A stretch of DNA of 64,000 bases from Microthrix sp041394405 (GCA_041394405.1 JAWKIF010000006.1:992001-1056000), one strand, 5' to 3'. Positions 29,227 to 38,210 are shown, counted from the stretch's first letter. Numbers and translations are program-made. Notes: generated by a model from the letters alone, not told the origin.

Positions 29227-30609
29227 ATGGGCGTGGAACGGATTCCGGCGTTTGTCGACTCGTTGTTGCATCACCCCGGAGGCGTCCTGCTGGCCATCGA
29301 CGAGGGTGCGGTGATTCGCTGGGTCTCGCGTTCGGTGACCGAGTTCCTGGGCTACCAACCGGCCTCGTTGGAGGGCACGGTGGCCCTCGACCTGGTCCAT
29401 CCCGACAGCGTGGAGGACCTGGCCGTCGGGCTGTCCGTCATCGCCGAGAAGGAGATGGCGCTGGGCGACGCCACCAGCCGCATTCTGGACGCCGATGGCG
29501 CCGTCGTGGAGGTGCGGATGCAGCCCATCGGGATGGTGCCGGGGGACGACGGGCCCTTGTTGGTCATGTGGATACGGCACGTCGACCTGGAGCGGCAGTT
29601 GCTCGACACGTTCCGACTGCTTGCCGAAGGTGCGGCCTGGGACGAGGTGATCGCCGCCGTTCTGGGCTGCGTTCGGCCATCCGATGGCGTTCGGCTGTCG
29701 TTTCACCGGTGGACGGGGCCCGCGTCGGATCGCACGGTCGTGTCGCCGGGTGAGGAGCGGTGGGGCGAGGAGGTGTCCACGCGGTGGGCCCAGGCCGTGG
29801 CGCTGCACGACACGGGCTCGCTCCAGCGACTCCCGGAACCCACGTGGTGCCCGGCCGACGAGCTGAAGCGCTACTCGTCGTCGCTGGCCGAGTGCGCGGC
29901 GGCGACCGGGCACTCCGTCGTGCACTTCTCGCCGCTGCTCGTGGGCGGCGACGACACCTTCGGGTTGTTGATCTCCTGGTACGACGGGGAGGTGAACGAT
30001 GCCCAGCGGCACCTGTTCACCCGACACGACGCGCTCCGTGCCGCGGCGCTTCGCACCGCTTGGCAGCGCGACCGAGGCGTCGCGGTGCTCAGGGCGGCTG
30101 CGAGGACCGACCCGCTCACCGGCCTGTTGAACCGCGCCGGGTTGTTGGAGGCGCTCGACCGGCAGCGGGAAGGGGCGGTGCTGTTCATCGACCTTGACCG
30201 GTTCAAGCCGGTCAACGATCGTCTGGGCCATCGAGTGGGCGACCTGGTGCTCGAGGAGGTGGCCCGGCGTCTCGGTTCGGTCTGTCGTGGTTCGGACATC
30301 GTCGGGCGGTTGGGGGGCGACGAGTTCGTCGTGGTGGCACCGGGGGTCGGCCCCGGAATCGCCGACGACCTTCGGTGTCGGCTCATGTCGACGCTGAACC
30401 GTCCGGCATCCATCGACGGCCACATGGTGGACATCCGTGCAACGGTCGGGCTGGCCGACATCGAATCGGGAGTGGCGGGCACGGCCCTTGACCGGGCCGA
30501 CGCCGACATGCTGAGGCGCAAACCCGGAGCGCAGGACCGGGTGCAATCGCCGAGCCTCGACGTGCCCGATGCGCCACCCCCGGGCTCGTTCGACACCCCG
30601 ATGGCCTGA
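29227..30609 (+). CDS. PAS-GGDEF diguanylate cyclase
   Basis: 460 residues, no membrane helix, so probably cytoplasmic. A PAS domain at about 10-120 (VIRWVSRSVTEFLGYQPASLEG), a GAF-like region at about 130-280, then a GGDEF domain at about 290-430 with DPLTGLLNRAGL, LFIDLDRFKPVNDRLGH and intact GGDEF. The inhibitory RxxD site is present (RGSD before IVGRLGGDEF), so product inhibition is likely. It should make cyclic di-GMP in response to a PAS/GAF signal; no input ligand can be read. The ATG has no ribosome site. It is convergent with the RsmC-like gene, eight bases apart. Confidence 0.88.
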   Translation: MGVERIPAFVDSLLHHPGGVLLAIDEGAVIRWVSRSVTEFLGYQPASLEGTVALDLVHPDSVEDLAVGLSVIAEKEMALGDATSRILDADGAVVEVRMQPIGMVPGDDGPLLVMWIRHVDLERQLLDTFRLLAEGAAWDEVIAAVLGCVRPSDGVRLSFHRWTGPASDRTVVSPGEERWGEEVSTRWAQAVALHDTGSLQRLPEPTWCPADELKRYSSSLAECAAATGHSVVHFSPLLVGGDDTFGLLISWYDGEVNDAQRHLFTRHDALRAAALRTAWQRDRGVAVLRAAARTDPLTGLLNRAGLLEALDRQREGAVLFIDLDRFKPVNDRLGHRVGDLVLEEVARRLGSVCRGSDIVGRLGGDEFVVVAPGVGPGIADDLRCRLMSTLNRPASIDGHMVDIRATVGLADIESGVAGTALDRADADMLRRKPGAQDRVQSPSLDVPDAPPPGSFDTPMA

Positions 30610-30617
30610 GGCGTGGT

Positions 30618-31223
30618 TCAGCCGGGCCGGGGGCCCACCGCCAACACCCGGTAGCCGGCCTTCGACCCCAGCCGCTGCGCCGGATGGCCGCGTTGGGTGA
30701 GATGGCGGTGCAGCGAGTCGGCGCCCAGGTTCTTGCCCATCACCAACACCGCCACGCCGGTGGGCGCCAGCCGGTCCAGCCATGACTCGATCATCGGGTA
30801 CAGCCGGGCCTTGCCGATGCGCACCGGTGGGTTGGACCACAGCACGTCGATGGGCAGGTCGGGCCCACCGTCCGGTCCGACGGTGCGGATACGGCCTGGG
30901 GCGTGGCGCTGCGCGTTGGCGGCGCTCAGGTCGCGGGCCCGCTCGTTGGGCTCCACGGCCCAGACCGTTGCGGCAGGGCAGCGTCGGGCCATGGCCACGC
31001 TGAGGGGGCCCCAGCCGGCACCGAGATCCACCAGCGTTGCGGCCTCAGGGTCGATGGCCGGTGCCAGTTCGAGCAGCACGCGGGAGCCGGTGTCCAGCCG
31101 GGTGGGCGAGAACACCCCCGCGTCGGAGTCGAACGTCAGCCGCTCGCCGTCGAGCTTTACCCGAACCTCGCGAGGACGCCGCTTGGAGGACGGTTGGGCG
31201 TCGAAGTACTGCTGGTCGGCCAT
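30618..31223 (-). CDS. RsmC-like class I SAM-dependent methyltransferase
   Basis: 201 residues. The SAM motif VDLGAGWGPLSVAMA and the N6/N2-type SNPPVRIGK motif match the small RsmC-like (16S rRNA guanine-N2) methyltransferase family, in which SNPPI/F is catalytic. The N-terminal RRPREVRVKLDGERLTFDSDAGVFSP segment precedes the SAM domain, as in the family. The full E. coli RsmC has an extra N-terminal half missing here; the short form is common in actinobacteria. The exact RNA target is uncertain. The ATG at 31223 lies seven bases after a TAGCTT hexamer with no ribosome site. Confidence 0.82.
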   Translation of the reverse strand: MADQQYFDAQPSSKRRPREVRVKLDGERLTFDSDAGVFSPTRLDTGSRVLLELAPAIDPEAATLVDLGAGWGPLSVAMARRCPAATVWAVEPNERARDLSAANAQRHAPGRIRTVGPDGGPDLPIDVLWSNPPVRIGKARLYPMIESWLDRLAPTGVAVLVMGKNLGADSLHRHLTQRGHPAQRLGSKAGYRVLAVGPRPG

Positions 31224-31230
31224 CGGGCGC

Positions 31231-31236
31231 AAGCTA
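31231..31236 (-). promoter_or_regulatory. Putative -10 element of a leaderless RsmC-like gene promoter
   Basis: TAGCTT on the minus strand, seven bases before the ATG at 31223, with no ribosome site between. Confidence 0.45.
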
Positions 31237-31331
31237 CCGCGGTGGCCGCAGCGTTTCGATGGCCGGCCCGCCGGCTGGGCCGCCGGTGGCGCGCGTCGCC
31301 GGGCGAGCGCCGAGCGGAGCGGTCCCGGCAG

Positions 31332-31337
31332 TAACCT
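31332..31337 (+). promoter_or_regulatory. Putative -10 element of a leaderless def promoter
   Basis: TAACCT lies six bases before the def ATG at 31344, with no ribosome site between. Confidence 0.45.
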
Positions 31338-31343
31338 GGCGCT

Positions 31344-31913
31344 ATGACCGCATCACGCATCCGCATCGTCGGCGACCCCGTGCTGCGCCAGAGCGCCGAG
31401 TTGGTCACCGACATCGACGATCGCCTGGTGCGCCTCACCCGGGACATGGCCGAAACGATGTATGCCGCGCCCGGAGCGGGCCTGGCGGCGCCGCAGGTGG
31501 GAATCAAGCAACGGTTCTTCGTGTACGACCTGGGCGACGACCAAGGCGCCCGCACCCTCATCAATCCCGAGGTTGTCGACGCCGACGGCGAGTGGCTCTA
31601 CGACGAGGGCTGCCTGTCGGTGCCCGGCCTGTTCTTCGAGATCGCGAGGCCCAAGCGGGTGCACGTGCGTGGCATCGACCTGGACGGCAACGAGGTGGAC
31701 TGGGAGGCCGACGAGTTCGCCGCCCGCCTCATCCAACACGAGCTGGACCACCTCAACGGGGTGCTGTTGCTGGACCACCTGGAGGCCGACCAGCGCAAGC
31801 AGGCCAAGAAGCAGGTGCGCGAGATGATGATGGGGGAGCGCGCACCCCAAGAGCTGCCCGATCGCTCCAGGAAGCGGCTCGGCGCCGACGTGCTCTTCGG
31901 CGGGAGTCGGTGA
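31344..31913 (+). CDS. def: Peptide deformylase
   Basis: 189 residues. It removes the N-formyl group from nascent proteins with a bound metal. All three motifs are present: GAGLAAPQVGI, EGCLS (DEGCLSVPG) with the metal Cys, and QHELDH with the metal histidines and catalytic Glu. A basic C-terminal tail of about 30 residues follows, normal for actinobacterial forms. The stop overlaps the fmt start, pairing removal and addition of the formyl group in one operon. Confidence 0.97.
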   Translation: MTASRIRIVGDPVLRQSAELVTDIDDRLVRLTRDMAETMYAAPGAGLAAPQVGIKQRFFVYDLGDDQGARTLINPEVVDADGEWLYDEGCLSVPGLFFEIARPKRVHVRGIDLDGNEVDWEADEFAARLIQHELDHLNGVLLLDHLEADQRKQAKKQVREMMMGERAPQELPDRSRKRLGADVLFGGSR

Positions 31914-32842
31914 CTCAGGCCGAGCCGCTCCCCCAGCCACCGGCCCATCCCGACGGCATCGTCTACTTCGGGTCGCCAGCCGAAGCGGTGGCACCGCTTC
32001 GGGCGCTGGTCGAGGCCGGGCATCGGGTGGATCTGGTGGTGAGCGCCCCCGATCGCCGCCGCAGCCGCCGTGGGGCCCCCACCCCAACTCCGGTGAAGGC
32101 GGCTGCGATCGAGATGGGACTGCCGGTGGCCGATGGTCCGGCCCAGGCTGGGGACGCTGCGGCCACGGGCGCCAACTTGGGGGTGGTGGTGGCCTACGGG
32201 CAGATCCTGCGCCGACCGCTTCTGGAGCGTTTGCCCATGGTGAACCTCCACTTCTCGCTGTTGCCCCGGTGGCGGGGTGCAGCGCCCGTGGAGCGCGCAC
32301 TCCTGGCAGGCGACGATCGCACCGGGGTGGCCGTTATGGGGGTGGAGGAGGGGTTGGATACGGGCCCGATCTATGCCGAGGCCGAGGTGCCGATCGGGCC
32401 GAGTTCCACCGCCGTCGAGCTCCGCGAGGAGCTGTCGCAACGGGGTGCGTCGCTCCTGGTCGACGCGCTGGCGTCAGGACTCACCAACCCGCGTCCGCAA
32501 CGCGGGAAGGCCACGTACGCCAAGAAGCTCACGAACGAGGACCTCGAGCTGCGCTTCGGCGAGGCCGGCGCCGTCGAACTGGGCCGCCGGGTGAGGGTGG
32601 GCGGGGCATGGACGACGCTGCGGGGCGAACGCCTGAAGGTGTGGCGTGCGGACGTGATCGCCGACGACTCCGAGGCGGCCGCGAAGCCGCTCCAGCCGGG
32701 CGTGTTGGTCGGCGACGTCGTCGGCGCCGCCGGCGGTGCCCTGCGGCTGATCGAGGTGCAGCTGGCGGGCAGGGCCCGCCAGAGCGCCGATGAGTTCCTG
32801 CGCGGGTTCCGCCCCGAGCCGGGGGAGCGCCTGGGTGGCTAG
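31910..32842 (+). CDS. fmt: Methionyl-tRNA formyltransferase
   Basis: 310 residues from a GTG overlapping the def stop. It formylates initiator Met-tRNA using 10-formyl-THF. Motifs: IVYFGSPAEAVAPLRAL, VVAYGQIL, and the catalytic NLHFSLLPRWRGAAPVERAL with Asn and His, plus MGVEEGLDTGPIYAE with the catalytic Asp. The C-terminal tRNA-contact domain (FRPEPGERL end) is present. Family members more often have NxHPSLLP; Phe replaces Pro here. The rsmB start overlaps its end. Confidence 0.95.
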   Translation: MTQAEPLPQPPAHPDGIVYFGSPAEAVAPLRALVEAGHRVDLVVSAPDRRRSRRGAPTPTPVKAAAIEMGLPVADGPAQAGDAAATGANLGVVVAYGQILRRPLLERLPMVNLHFSLLPRWRGAAPVERALLAGDDRTGVAVMGVEEGLDTGPIYAEAEVPIGPSSTAVELREELSQRGASLLVDALASGLTNPRPQRGKATYAKKLTNEDLELRFGEAGAVELGRRVRVGGAWTTLRGERLKVWRADVIADDSEAAAKPLQPGVLVGDVVGAAGGALRLIEVQLAGRARQSADEFLRGFRPEPGERLGG

Positions 32843-34028
32843 GCCTCGGCCGACCACCGACCGGCGCAACTCCAGCGGCGCGGCGGCACCCGGCGTGGCG
32901 CCCCGCCGCCTGGCGCTGGAACTGCTCGCCCGAGTCGAAGACGACGGTGCCTGGGCGAACCTGGTGGTGCCACGCGCGCTGGACCGGTCGGACCTTTCGC
33001 CGGCCGATCGCCGGTTGGTCACGGAGTTGACCTACGGCACCGTGCGCCAGCGTCGCCGTCTGGCGGCCATGGTGGAGCCGTTCCTCGACCGGGCACCGGC
33101 CGACGTGGCCCTGCGAGCGCTGCGCCTCGGCGCCTACCAACTGGACGCGGGCTTCCCGGCCCACGCTGCGGTGAGCACCACGGTGGGCGCCACCCCGAAG
33201 CGGTGGCGCGGGCTGGTCAACGCCGTCCTGCGAAACATCGACCGGTCGGCCCCGCCGCGCTGGGCCGGCCTGGGTGAGGAGCTGTCGTATCCCGATTGGA
33301 TCGTCGAGCGCCTCCGGGCCGATTTGGGTGAGGCGGCCGCCCGGGAGGCGCTGATTGCCATGAACCAGCCGGTGGCCCCCACCGCACGGGCGGACGGCTA
33401 CACCCAGGATCGGGCCTCGGCCTGGGTCACCGACGCGGTCGGGGCGCAGCCGGGAGAGCTGGTCTACGACCTGTGCGCGGCGCCCGGCGGCAAGGCCACC
33501 GGCCTGGCTGCTGCCGGGGCAACGGTGGTAGCCGGCGACCTGCGCGCGCACAGGACCCGCCTGGTGGCCAACAACGCGGCGGCGCTCGGTGCCGACGTGC
33601 TCACCGTGCAGGCCGACGGGGTCGCGGCACCGTTTCGGCCGGCGAGCGCAGAGCGCGTGCTGGTGGACGCGCCGTGCTCGGGGTTGGGGGTGATGCATCG
33701 CCGGGCCGACCTGCGGTGGCGGGTGGCTCCCGAGGACCCCACCAACCTCGCGGCGCTCCAAGCCGCGTTGCTTCGCTCGGCGGCTCCTCTGGTGGCCCCC
33801 GGAGGTACGCTGGTGTACAGCGTGTGCACGCTGACGGTGGCCGAGGGGCGGGACGTCGTCGAGGGGTTTCTCGCAGGCCACCCGGAGTTCGAGCCGACCG
33901 GCGCGATGCAGCGGCCGTGGCGGGCCGATGGCCCGGCCTGGCAGCTGCTCCCGCAGGCGGCGGGAACCGACGGCATGGTGCTGGCGCGCCTGCGGCGACG
34001 CACCGATGCGCCCAGTGCTGCGGACTGA
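32835..34028 (+). CDS. rsmB: 16S rRNA (cytosine-C5)-methyltransferase, RsmB/Fmu type
   Basis: 397 residues. Expected to methylate C967 of 16S rRNA. N-terminal NusB-like RNA-binding domain (ALELLARVEDDGAWANLVVP; LTYGTVRQRRRL), then the SAM domain: YDLCAAPGGKATGLA, catalytic-region LVDAPCSGLGVMHRRADLRWR, and VYSVCTLTVAEGRDVV with the second Cys. Both cysteines of the m5C mechanism are present. The GTG start follows GGGGGAG and overlaps the fmt stop, so def-fmt-rsmB is one operon. Confidence 0.93.
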   Translation: MARPRPTTDRRNSSGAAAPGVAPRRLALELLARVEDDGAWANLVVPRALDRSDLSPADRRLVTELTYGTVRQRRRLAAMVEPFLDRAPADVALRALRLGAYQLDAGFPAHAAVSTTVGATPKRWRGLVNAVLRNIDRSAPPRWAGLGEELSYPDWIVERLRADLGEAAAREALIAMNQPVAPTARADGYTQDRASAWVTDAVGAQPGELVYDLCAAPGGKATGLAAAGATVVAGDLRAHRTRLVANNAAALGADVLTVQADGVAAPFRPASAERVLVDAPCSGLGVMHRRADLRWRVAPEDPTNLAALQAALLRSAAPLVAPGGTLVYSVCTLTVAEGRDVVEGFLAGHPEFEPTGAMQRPWRADGPAWQLLPQAAGTDGMVLARLRRRTDAPSAAD

Positions 34029-34049
34029 GTAGCTGCGGGCCGACCGCAC

Positions 34050-34055
34050 TAGCAT
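34050..34055 (+). promoter_or_regulatory. Putative -10 hexamer upstream of the MogA/MoaB-like gene
   Basis: TAGCAT, about 42 bases before the ATG at 34098. The predicted short leader includes AGGGAGA immediately before the ATG. Confidence 0.3.
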
Positions 34056-34097
34056 CCCCGGTGGCTGCTGCACACCACCGAGCACGTAGGGAGACCG

Positions 34098-34661
34098 ATG
34101 ACAGTCGACGCCGGGGCAACGAACGGTCCTTCCGACGCCGACCATCACGGGTCTCACCCCGACGACTCGGCGCCGTTGCCCAGGCGGCCCCAGGCCAAGG
34201 TGCTGACCGTCTCCGACCGGGTGGTGGCAGGTACCCGGGAGGATGTCTCGGGCGTCGAGCTGGCGGCGCACCTCGAAGCGGCGGGGTTCGAGGTGCTGGA
34301 ACACCGGGTGATCGCCGACGGCGTGGAGCGGGTCTCCAACACCTTGTCCTACATGGCGTTGAACTTCGTGGGCCTCATCGCCACCACCGGCGGCACCGGC
34401 TTCGGCCACCGGGACGAGACCCCGGAGGGCACCAGGCGCATTCTGGACAAGACGGCGCCCGGCTTTACCACGGCCATGGCCACCGCATCGCCGCTCAACC
34501 GCCTCAGCCGCGGCGTCGCGGGCGTCCGGGGCCGGGCACTCATCCTGAACCTCCCCGGGTCGCCCAAGGGGGCGATCGAGACAATCGATGCCGTGTTGGA
34601 CGTGGTGCCCCATGCGGTGGCGCTGATGTCCGGCCACCAGGATCCGCATCCCACTGACTGA
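34098..34661 (+). CDS. MogA/MoaB family molybdenum cofactor protein
   Basis: 187 residues. The MoCF-binding core is clear: KVLTVSDRVVAGTREDVSG, then IATTGGTGFGHRDETPEGTRRILDK with the TGGTG motif and the conserved Asp/Glu, and ALILNLPGSPKGAIE. This fold adenylylates molybdopterin (MogA) or is an inactive paralogue (MoaB); the sequence does not decide which. The first 30 residues are a polar, low-complexity extension with a His/Asp-rich part (DADHHGSHPDD). No other molybdenum gene is in the window. Confidence 0.87.
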   Translation: MTVDAGATNGPSDADHHGSHPDDSAPLPRRPQAKVLTVSDRVVAGTREDVSGVELAAHLEAAGFEVLEHRVIADGVERVSNTLSYMALNFVGLIATTGGTGFGHRDETPEGTRRILDKTAPGFTTAMATASPLNRLSRGVAGVRGRALILNLPGSPKGAIETIDAVLDVVPHAVALMSGHQDPHPTD

Positions 34662-34701
34662 GGCCGGGGCAACCCGTTGCCGGTGCTCTGGTCGTTCCTG
34701 A

Positions 34702-34707
34702 TACGGT
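34702..34707 (+). promoter_or_regulatory. Putative -10 hexamer upstream of the rib operon
   Basis: TACGGT, about 67 bases before the ribD ATG. No FMN riboswitch consensus was found in the leader. Confidence 0.25.
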
Positions 34708-34773
34708 CGTAAGGAATTCGACCGGGGCCCGCCTCGCACCCCTCTGCTGCGACCAGAACCGGAGCACGCCACG

Positions 34774-35844
34774 ATGAGCCAATCCGAACCGGGCACGACG
34801 CCGCGGGACCGGGAACTCATGTTGCGGGCCATCGCAGCCGGGGCCGACGCGCGCTGGGTGGCCACTCCCAATCCCTGGGTGGGCGCCATTCTGGTGACCG
34901 CCGACGGCGAGTTGATTTCGGGCGCCACCCGGGCTCCGGGCGAGGCCCACGCCGAGGCGGTGGCCATCGAGCGTGCCGGCGCCCGTGCTGCGGGCGCAAC
35001 CATGTACGTCACGCTCGAACCGTGCGCCCATCATGGGCGCACCCCGCCGTGTGCGGACGCCATCGCTGAGGCAGGGCTGGCCCGCGTCGTGGTGGGGGTC
35101 ATCGACCCCGATCCCCGCACCAACGGCGCCGGCATCGACCGGCTGCGACAGGCGGGAATCGAGGTCGAGGTTGGGGTGGTTGCCGACAAGGTGGAGGCCC
35201 AACTCGCCCCCTACCTGCACCAGCGTCGCACCGGCCGGCCCTACGTCGTCCTCAAGCTGGCGGCGTCCCTCGATGGGTATACCGCCGCCCCTGACGGGTC
35301 GTCCCGATGGATCACCTCCCCCGCCTCCCGCAGCGACGGGCACCGCCTCCGGGCGGAGAGCGACGCCATCATCGTCGGTGCCGGCACCGTGCGGAGCGAC
35401 AACCCCAACCTCACGGTTCGCGATTGGCAGCCCCCGTCGGGCACCCGGCCCGAGTCGTTCAACCCCACCCGGGTGGTCCTGGGAACGGCCCCCGAGGGTG
35501 CCCTGGTGCATCCCTGCCTGGAACTGAGCGGCGAGCCGGGGACCATCCTGGCCCAGCTGGCCGACCGCGGGATGGTGCAGGTGCTCATCGAGGGCGGCGC
35601 CGCAGTGGCGGGCTCGTTTCACCGGGCCGGCCTGGTCGACCGCTACCTGATCTACCTGGCGCCGGCGCTGTTCGGTGGCGATGACGCCCGCAGCCTGTTC
35701 GCCGGCCCGGGTGCCTGGAGCCTCTCGGAACTGTGGAGGGGCGACATCGTTTCCGTCGAGCGCCTGGGTGGTGACGTTCGAGTGGAGTTGGTGCCGCGCA
35801 GCGCGCCCGCCCCCGAGTCCGAGCCGGCGGAGCAGGGGGCCTAG
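34774..35844 (+). CDS. ribD: Bifunctional diaminohydroxyphosphoribosylaminopyrimidine deaminase / 5-amino-6-(5-phosphoribosylamino)uracil reductase
   Basis: 356 residues. It carries out the second and third steps of riboflavin synthesis. The N-terminal zinc deaminase has HAEAVAIERAG and TLEPCAHHGRTPPCADAI (zinc His and two Cys, catalytic Glu). The C-terminal reductase starts near residue 150 with RPYVVLKLAASLDGY and includes SDAIIVGAGTVRSDNP and VLIEGGAAVAGSF. It is the first gene of ribD-ribE-ribBA-ribH, each with little or no gap. Confidence 0.96.
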   Translation: MSQSEPGTTPRDRELMLRAIAAGADARWVATPNPWVGAILVTADGELISGATRAPGEAHAEAVAIERAGARAAGATMYVTLEPCAHHGRTPPCADAIAEAGLARVVVGVIDPDPRTNGAGIDRLRQAGIEVEVGVVADKVEAQLAPYLHQRRTGRPYVVLKLAASLDGYTAAPDGSSRWITSPASRSDGHRLRAESDAIIVGAGTVRSDNPNLTVRDWQPPSGTRPESFNPTRVVLGTAPEGALVHPCLELSGEPGTILAQLADRGMVQVLIEGGAAVAGSFHRAGLVDRYLIYLAPALFGGDDARSLFAGPGAWSLSELWRGDIVSVERLGGDVRVELVPRSAPAPESEPAEQGA

Positions 35845-35846
35845 CG

Positions 35847-36437
35847 GTGTTCACCGGGATCGTGGAGGAGCTCGGCCGCCTGGAGCGGCGCGACGGTGAC
35901 CGGGTGCGCGTTGGCGCAACGCTGGTTCTGGACGACGTCTCGCTGGGTGACTCCATCGCCGTCAACGGCTGCTGCCTGACGGTGGTGGCACACGGTGACG
36001 GCTGGTGGGAGGCCGACATCTCCGAGGAGACCGCCCGTCGGACCAACCTCGGCGATCTCGTCGTCGGCGACCCGGTCAACCTGGAGCGGCCGTTGCGGTT
36101 GGCGGACCGGCTGGGCGGTCACCTGGTCCAAGGCCATGTCGACGGAGTGGCGAAGGTGCTGGCACCCGCCCCGAACCTCGAGGTGGCGGTTCCCGACGGG
36201 CTGGGTCGCTACCTGGTGGAGAAGGGATCGGTCACCCTCGACGGGGTCAGCCTCACCGTGGCCTCGCTGAGCGACGGCGTCGTCGCTGTCGCGGTCATCC
36301 CCCACACGGCGGAGGTCACCAACCTGGGTGGCCGAACGCCGGGGGAGTACGTGAACCTGGAGGTGGACGTCGTGGCCAAATACGTCGAGTCGATGCTGGG
36401 CCCCCGCCCGGCGAATGAGGAGCACAGCCATGGCTGA
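35847..36437 (+). CDS. ribE: Riboflavin synthase, alpha subunit
   Basis: 196 residues from a GTG three bases after the ribD stop. It dismutates two lumazine molecules into riboflavin. Two lumazine-binding repeats are visible: the first begins FTGIVEELGRL with GDSIAVNGCCLTVV, the second GGHLVQGHVDGVAKV with GSVTLDGVSLTVA. The family's N-terminal MFTGIVEE sequence is intact, which fixes the start. The end overlaps the ribBA start by a few bases. Confidence 0.96.
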   Translation: MFTGIVEELGRLERRDGDRVRVGATLVLDDVSLGDSIAVNGCCLTVVAHGDGWWEADISEETARRTNLGDLVVGDPVNLERPLRLADRLGGHLVQGHVDGVAKVLAPAPNLEVAVPDGLGRYLVEKGSVTLDGVSLTVASLSDGVVAVAVIPHTAEVTNLGGRTPGEYVNLEVDVVAKYVESMLGPRPANEEHSHG

Positions 36438-37710
36438 ATCGGTTGACGAAGCGGGCCGCGAGGGCTCGACCTTCGCCTCCATCCCTGAGGCCATAGCGGC
36501 CATTGCCCGCGGCGAGCCCGTGGTGGTCGTGGACGACGAGGACCGAGAGAACGAGGGCGATCTCATCATTGCCGCGGAGGCGGCAACCCCGGAGGCGGTG
36601 GCGTTCTTCGTTCGCTACACCTCGGGGGTGATCTGCGTCTCGCTCACCGGCGACCGGCTGGACGACCTCCAGATCCCCTTGATGGTGCGCGACAACAACA
36701 CCGAAAGCCAGCGCACCGCCTTCACCTACACCGTCGACGCCATCGACGACGTCTCCACCGGCATCTCCGCCGCCGACCGGAGCCGCACGATTGCCACCTT
36801 GGTCGACCCGGCGACGCGGCCCCAGGACCTGTCGCGTCCGGGCCACATCTTCCCGTTGCGGTACTCCGAAGGCGGGGTACTGAAGCGGGCGGGGCACACC
36901 GAGGCCGCCGTCGACCTGGCCCGCATGGCCGGCATGTTCCCCGCCGGGGTGCTGTGCGAGATCGTCAACGACGACGGCACCATGGCTCGGGTGCCGGACC
37001 TGGAGAAGTTCTGTGTCGAGCACGACCTGAAGATGGTGTCCATCGCCCAGATGATCCGCTATCGGCGTCAGAACGAGAAGCTGGTCCGTCGCATCGGCGA
37101 GGCCCGCATCCCCACGGCGTGGGGCGATTTCACCTGCTACGCCTACGAATCCACCCTCGATGGTCAGCAACACGTGGCATTGGTGCGCGGAGCGGTTTCC
37201 GGCGAGCCGAACGTGTTGGTGCGCGTGCACTCCGAGTGCCTCACCGGCGACGTGTTCGGGAGCCTTCGCTGCGATTGCGGGGTGCAATTGGATGCCGCCA
37301 TGGCGCAGGTGGCAGCGGAGGGCATCGGCGTGGTGGTGTACCTGCGCGGGCACGAGGGCCGAGGAATCGGCATCGGTCACAAGATCCGGGCCTATTCGCT
37401 TCAGGACGAGGGCCTCGACACCGTGGCGGCCAACGAGGCGCTGGGCTTGCCGGTTGACTCGCGGGAGTACGGTATCGGCGCGCAGATCCTCAACGACCTC
37501 GGCGTCACCACCATGCGGCTGATGACCAACAATCCGACCAAGTACGGCGGGCTGGAGGGGTTCGGTCTGCAGATTTCCGATCGGGTTCCCATCGAGTCCA
37601 TCCCCAACCCGGAGAACCTGCGCTACCTGCAAACCAAGCGGGAGCGGATGGGCCACCTTCTTGACGGCCTGGGCGATCCCGACGACGATCACGAAGGAGC
37701 GACACCATGA
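36430..37710 (+). CDS. ribBA: Bifunctional DHBP synthase / GTP cyclohydrolase II (RibBA)
   Basis: 426 residues. The N-terminal half makes dihydroxybutanone phosphate: VVVVDDEDRENEGDLIIAAE, DRSRTIATLVD, RPGHIFPLRYSEGGVLKRAGHTEAAVDL. The C-terminal half opens GTP: VHSECLTGDVFGSLRCDCG with zinc Cys residues, YLRGHEGRGIGIGHKI with the catalytic Arg, and NNPTKYGGLEGFGL. Both halves look catalytically intact. The ATG at 36430 has AGGAG before it; the ATG at 36415 is too close to the ribosome site. Confidence 0.96.
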   Translation: MAESVDEAGREGSTFASIPEAIAAIARGEPVVVVDDEDRENEGDLIIAAEAATPEAVAFFVRYTSGVICVSLTGDRLDDLQIPLMVRDNNTESQRTAFTYTVDAIDDVSTGISAADRSRTIATLVDPATRPQDLSRPGHIFPLRYSEGGVLKRAGHTEAAVDLARMAGMFPAGVLCEIVNDDGTMARVPDLEKFCVEHDLKMVSIAQMIRYRRQNEKLVRRIGEARIPTAWGDFTCYAYESTLDGQQHVALVRGAVSGEPNVLVRVHSECLTGDVFGSLRCDCGVQLDAAMAQVAAEGIGVVVYLRGHEGRGIGIGHKIRAYSLQDEGLDTVAANEALGLPVDSREYGIGAQILNDLGVTTMRLMTNNPTKYGGLEGFGLQISDRVPIESIPNPENLRYLQTKRERMGHLLDGLGDPDDDHEGATP

Positions 37711-38183
37711 ACGTGCTGGAAGGGTCCCTCGACGGTTCCGAGCTGCGCATCGCGGTGGTGGTGGGACGGTTCAACGACCTCATCACCACGCGCCTGCTGG
37801 AGGGCGCTCGCGATGGGCTCCTCCGACACGGTGTGTCTGAGGACGACATCACGGTGGTCATGGTGCCCGGCGCCTTTGAGATCCCGGTCGTGGCCAAGCG
37901 CTGCGCCGCCAGCGGGGGCTTCGATGCCGTGATCACCCTGGGTGCCGTCATCAAGGGCTCCACCGACCACTACGAGCACGTCGCCGGTCAGGCGGCGGCG
38001 GGAATCGCTCGAGTGGCGGCCGAGACCGGCGTGCCCGTGATCTTCGAGGTGCTCACCACCGAGACCATCGACCAAGCCATCGAGCGGGCCGGCACCAAGG
38101 CCGGCAACAAGGGCTTTGAGGCGGCCATGGCAGCCATCGAAACCGCACGGGTGCTGGCGAAAGTCACCGACCACCTGGCCTGA
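37707..38183 (+). CDS. ribH: 6,7-dimethyl-8-ribityllumazine synthase
   Basis: 158 residues. It condenses DHBP with the ribitylaminouracil. Motifs: VVVGRFNDLITTRLLEGA, VPGAFEIPVVAKR, LGAVIKGSTDHYEHVAGQAAAGI with the catalytic His, and VIFEVLTTETIDQAIERAGTKAGNKG. Its ATG overlaps the ribBA stop. It ends the riboflavin operon; the next genes are on the other strand. Confidence 0.96.
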   Translation: MNVLEGSLDGSELRIAVVVGRFNDLITTRLLEGARDGLLRHGVSEDDITVVMVPGAFEIPVVAKRCAASGGFDAVITLGAVIKGSTDHYEHVAGQAAAGIARVAAETGVPVIFEVLTTETIDQAIERAGTKAGNKGFEAAMAAIETARVLAKVTDHLA

Positions 38184-38210
38184 CCCCGATCTGACTCCGA
38201 CCTCGGACGT

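Noticed and set aside
34662..34773. FMN riboswitch before ribD
   Set aside because: The conserved AGGAUCGGGGCAGGGUGAAAUUCC-type core and the matching junctions are absent.
32529..35012. An 827-residue minus-strand open frame
   Set aside because: It lies antisense to fmt, rsmB, the mog-like gene and ribD, all of which have clear motifs on the plus strand.
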